From assembly GCF_016894385.1 (NCBI RefSeq), contig NZ_CP069811.1, positions 1,898,501 through 1,962,500 on the forward strand: DNA of 64,000 nt, read 5' to 3'. The DNA is from Cupriavidus oxalaticus (GTDB taxonomy: Bacteria > Pseudomonadota > Gammaproteobacteria > Burkholderiales > Burkholderiaceae). Position numbers and translations under genes: made by a program. This document shows positions 61,378 to 64,000 of the stretch, piece after piece. Every line of letters starts with the position of its first letter. The stretch's first letter is position 1. Under the pieces are notes generated by a model. The model had not been told where the DNA came from. It saw nothing but the letters and a program-made list of their open reading frames with translations, and searched no databases.

Positions 61378-62700
61378 TCAGGCAATCCGGCGCACCGGCG
61401 GAATGCGGTACTCGCCCGCGATAAAGGCCGGCGCCGGATGGTACAGGCGCAGGATCAGGTAGAACGGGCCCGCAGGTGCAGGCAGCCAGTTGTCGGCCTG
61501 TTGGTTGGCCTGTTCGGGCCGCCGGTGCGAGATCGGGATCACCAGGCTGCCGTCGGCCTCCATGCGCAGGCCCGGCGTGCGGTCTCCCACGGCATAGCGG
61601 CCGATCTCGTTGGCGCTGAAGAAGCGGTCCTCGCCATACAGCGAGACCGACCAGAACGCCTGCGCCGGCGGCAGCATGCCGGGCGGGAAGCGCAATTCGT
61701 ATGCGTGCGCGCCCTGCAGCGGCTCGCCGTCGGCGTCGAAATCGGCCATCGCATAGATCGCTTCGTCGGCGCGCAACGCGCCGAGGCCCTTCATCGCGGT
61801 GCAGGCGCGCTGCAGCCAGTCGTCGCCATAGACGCCCAGCTTCAGGCTGTAGCCCCAGCTCTTGCGGCCCTGGCTGCGCGTATGGGCCTCGATCAGCTGC
61901 ATGGCCTGGCGATATGCGCTTTCCAGTCCGGCGCGGACTTCCGCGCGCAAGGCCGTGACGTCGATCTCGCCCTCCAGCTTCAGGCCGGCCTTGCGCAGCA
62001 GCGTGAACACGCCCAGTTCGCGTTCAGTGGGCGGGTATTCGCGCAGCGCGTTGAACAGGTTCTGGAAGAAGTCGAGCGCCTCGTTGCCGGTATCGCGCCA
62101 GTCGCGCACGCATTGCGGCATGGCCTTGCCCGGCGCGTCGAGCGCAAAGCCGCTTTCGAACGCATGCGCCGCGGCCAGGTCCTCCGGTCCCTGCACCAGC
62201 ACGCGGCCCAGCAGCCACACCAGCGAGGTCGGACAGGCCACCACATGCCCACCCTCGGCGTGCTGGCCCGGGCCAACCAGGGTCACCGTGCCGCCTTCGG
62301 CCGGCACGTTGCGCGGGCCCAGGTTCTCGAAGTTGTTGGTGTAGGCATCCAGCAGCTCCACCACGTAGTAGCGGTCGCACTGCGGCAGCGGCGGCACGCG
62401 CAGCGTGACCGGCCCGTCGGCCAGGTTGGCCCAGCCGCAGAAGTAGAGCAGGTCATTGGCGGGCGTGACGACGTCGCGGTCTTCATGCGTCCACTGGCGC
62501 TCGCTGGCCGACAGCGTGTTGACCGGGGCGCGGCCATAGCCGGTGGCCTCGCTGACCGCGGTCTGCACCTTGCAGGTACGGATCGTTTCGACCAGCGGAT
62601 AGCCGTAGATCGCCAGCGGTATGGCGGCGGCGGCGACCAGCGCTTCCTGGCTGGAGCTGTAGACGGGTGCGGCGAAGAACTGTGGCGCGGGATGGTTCAT
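61378..62700 (-). CDS. DUF1254/DUF1214-domain protein (2)
   Basis: A 440-residue paralogue of the gene downstream, with the same motif order: VTPANDLLYFCGWANLADGPVTLRVPPLP, YYVVELLDAYTNNF, AFWSVSLYGEDRFFSANEIGRYAVGDRTPGLR and NWLPAPAGPFYLILRLYHP. The two differ widely outside the motifs, so this is an old duplication rather than a recent tandem copy. It starts 33 bp from a mobile element. Confidence 0.85.
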   Translation of the reverse strand: MNHPAPQFFAAPVYSSSQEALVAAAAIPLAIYGYPLVETIRTCKVQTAVSEATGYGRAPVNTLSASERQWTHEDRDVVTPANDLLYFCGWANLADGPVTLRVPPLPQCDRYYVVELLDAYTNNFENLGPRNVPAEGGTVTLVGPGQHAEGGHVVACPTSLVWLLGRVLVQGPEDLAAAHAFESGFALDAPGKAMPQCVRDWRDTGNEALDFFQNLFNALREYPPTERELGVFTLLRKAGLKLEGEIDVTALRAEVRAGLESAYRQAMQLIEAHTRSQGRKSWGYSLKLGVYGDDWLQRACTAMKGLGALRADEAIYAMADFDADGEPLQGAHAYELRFPPGMLPPAQAFWSVSLYGEDRFFSANEIGRYAVGDRTPGLRMEADGSLVIPISHRRPEQANQQADNWLPAPAGPFYLILRLYHPAPAFIAGEYRIPPVRRIA

Positions 62701-62719
62701 GCAGGGCTCCGGAAAATGG

Positions 62720-62885
62720 GCGGGAATAGCGGTAATGCCGCTCAGTTAAGGTATCAACCACTACGGTCATTCCCGCGAAGGCGGGAATCCAGCGTCTTCA
62801 CGTCCCCTTCGGGGATAAAGTCACTGGGTTCCCGCCTTCGCGGGAACGACAGTAGTTAACTGAATGGCATTAGCGGGAATAGTGG
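62720..62885. mobile_element. Short TAATGCCG-ended mobile element, copy 3, with 13-bp target duplication
   Basis: The element spans 62733-62872 (140 bp). Ends TAATGCCGCTCAGTTAA and TTAACTGAATGGCATTA are near-complementary. The core matches copy 1 apart from a shortened centre. Flanks GCGGGAATAGCGG (62720-62732) and GCGGGAATAGTGG (62873-62885) differ at one base. It sits between the DUF1254 gene and the last Bug gene. Confidence 0.85.
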
Positions 62886-62899
62886 GAACGCCTGGCGGC

Positions 62900-63898
62900 T
62901 CATTCCTGGGCCGCGCCGCTCGACTTGACCAGCGCGGCCCAGGCGGGCACGTCGCTGCGCATCTGCGCGGCGAAGGCGCTGCGCGGCTGCGGGCTGTAGC
63001 GCATGCCGAGCGTGTCGGCCTGCGCCTTGATGGCGGGGTCGCGCATCACTGCAACCGTGGCGCGTTCGAGCTTGTCGACGATCTCGGCCGGCGTGCGCGC
63101 GGGGGCGAACAGCGCGAACCAGCTGTCCACGCCGAACGCCACGCCCGTCTCGGTAAAAGTCGGCACATCGGGCAGCGCGGGCGAGCGCTCGGAGCCGGTG
63201 ACGGCCAGCGCCCGCACCTTGCCGCTGCGGATCAGCGGCAGCGTGCCGGCGAGATCGGACATGGCCACCGGCAGCGTGCCGCCCATCACGTCGGTCAGCA
63301 TCGGGCTGACGCCCTTGTAGGGCACGTGGCGCAGGTGGATGCCGCCCAGCACGTTGAGGCTTTCGCCGGCGAGATGGCCGCCGGAGCCGTTGCCCCACGA
63401 GCCGTAGGTCAGGTCGGCGCCCGGCCGCCTGGCCGCGGCGATCAGCGCAGGCAGGTCGCGGCCGGCAAAGCCGGGGCCGGCGATCAGCACATTGCCGCCG
63501 TAGAAGAGCCGGCTGACGGGCACGAAATCGCGCAGCGGGTCATAGGGCAGCTTGGGGAAGATGGCCGGTGCGATCGCATGCGTGGCGGAGATGCCCAGCA
63601 CCAGCGTGTAGCCGTCGGGCGCGGCGCGCGCGACCTGCGCCGAGCCGATGGTGCCGGTGGCGCCGGCCACGTTCTCCACCACCACGGTCTTGCCGAGTTC
63701 CTTCGACAGGCCCGCCGCCAGCAGCCGGCCGACCACGTCGGTGCCGCCGCCCGGCGGGAACGGCACCACCAGCCGGATCGGCTTGTCGGGATAGGGGCCG
63801 GCGTGCGCGGGGATTGCCGCCCCGCAGAGCGCCACGGCGAGTGCGCCGAGTCCGCGCAGCGCGATGCGCCGCGCCGGCAAGTGCTTGTGCCTTTGCAT
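62900..63898 (-). CDS. Bug/TctC-type periplasmic binding protein
   Basis: A 332-residue receptor. The signal peptide is MQRHKHLPARRIALRGLGALAVALCGAAIPAHAG. The mature part has YPDKPIRLVVPFPPGGGTDVVGRLLAAG, VVENVAGATGTIGSAQVARA, APDGYTLVLG and HLRHVPYKGVSPMLTDVMGG. GGAGACAAG precedes ATG 63898; the longer upstream frame is not needed. It is the third Bug gene in 12 kb. Confidence 0.92.
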   Translation of the reverse strand: MQRHKHLPARRIALRGLGALAVALCGAAIPAHAGPYPDKPIRLVVPFPPGGGTDVVGRLLAAGLSKELGKTVVVENVAGATGTIGSAQVARAAPDGYTLVLGISATHAIAPAIFPKLPYDPLRDFVPVSRLFYGGNVLIAGPGFAGRDLPALIAAARRPGADLTYGSWGNGSGGHLAGESLNVLGGIHLRHVPYKGVSPMLTDVMGGTLPVAMSDLAGTLPLIRSGKVRALAVTGSERSPALPDVPTFTETGVAFGVDSWFALFAPARTPAEIVDKLERATVAVMRDPAIKAQADTLGMRYSPQPRSAFAAQMRSDVPAWAALVKSSGAAQE

Positions 63899-64000
63899 GC
63901 TTGTCTCCAGTCTTGTTCGAGGGACTGCGTCTTGCCGCGGGGCGGCGCCCGTCTGTGCGGGCATCCTGTCCACGGCGTTGCGAGCCATCGCTATGAAGCG
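63899..64000. other. Window end, upstream of the last Bug gene
   Basis: About 100 bp of GC-rich leader of the Bug gene. Nothing further is recognised. Confidence 0.5.

Overview
The window is a GC-rich bacterial chromosome segment. Gene content points to a metabolically versatile beta-proteobacterium of the Burkholderiales, most like Cupriavidus: tripartite-tricarboxylate (Bug/TctC) binding proteins, CaiB-type CoA-transferases, GntR/FCD regulators, Gram-negative porins and an oxalate/formate gene set. The genus is inferred from gene content; no rRNA or tRNA gene was seen to confirm it.

Layout. 1-2.9 kb: the 3' part of a CbbR-like LysR regulator, a small conserved-looking ORF, a decayed SDR fragment, a small membrane protein and a PAS protein. 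2.9-14.4 kb: an oxalate island, all on the minus strand. It holds oxc-frc, then frc2, an FAH-family hydrolase and pntA-pntB, a GntR/FCD regulator and a ketopantoate-reductase-like gene. Five sites plus one weaker site related to GTATGTGATATATCA lie upstream of oxc, frc2, the regulator and the reductase, and define a candidate regulon. Oxc and Frc turn oxalate into CO2 and formate. The transhydrogenase could turn NADH from formate oxidation into NADPH.

14.5-19.2 kb: terC, opgD, a GntR regulator, an EamA exporter and a 61-residue ORF. 19.3-22.67 kb: an AT-richer, mostly decayed island with a possible TniQ/TnsD remnant, a VOC protein and a GSU2403-type nucleotidyltransferase preceded by a perfect 14-bp inverted repeat. 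Its right end lies where a GNAT gene has lost its 5' half; an intact PuuE-like deacetylase follows. 24.2-32.0 kb: an alicyclic-acid (cyclohexanecarboxylate type) cluster with badI, badH, two further crotonases, an acyl-CoA ligase, a FadH-like reductase and a divergent MarR regulator.

32.0-39.2 kb: fdoG-fdoH-fdoI-fdhE, a membrane-bound formate dehydrogenase with Cys in place of selenocysteine, divergent from a hemerythrin-domain gene. The gap between them carries repeated TGCGCCA boxes. 39.3-47.8 kb: a porin, a YddG-like exporter and an amine/amino-acid type catabolic operon (FAD oxidoreductase, MFS, DapA-family enzyme, aldehyde dehydrogenase). A divergent GntR regulator and two copies of a TGTCTAC-type palindrome control it, by inference. 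47.8-64 kb: an MFS/LysR pair, a DUF2917 ORF, a second porin, and a large acyl-CoA catabolic cluster (two acyl-CoA dehydrogenases, enoyl-CoA hydratase, CaiB transferase, MBL protein, three Bug proteins, two DUF1254 proteins).

The most unusual signal is a short non-autonomous mobile element. Three copies (37.7, 41.5 and 62.7 kb) share TAATGCCG...CGGCATTA-type ends around a REP-like core, and each is flanked by an 11-13 bp direct repeat that looks like a target-site duplication. Bare copies of the core occur at 9.8 and 10.8 kb.
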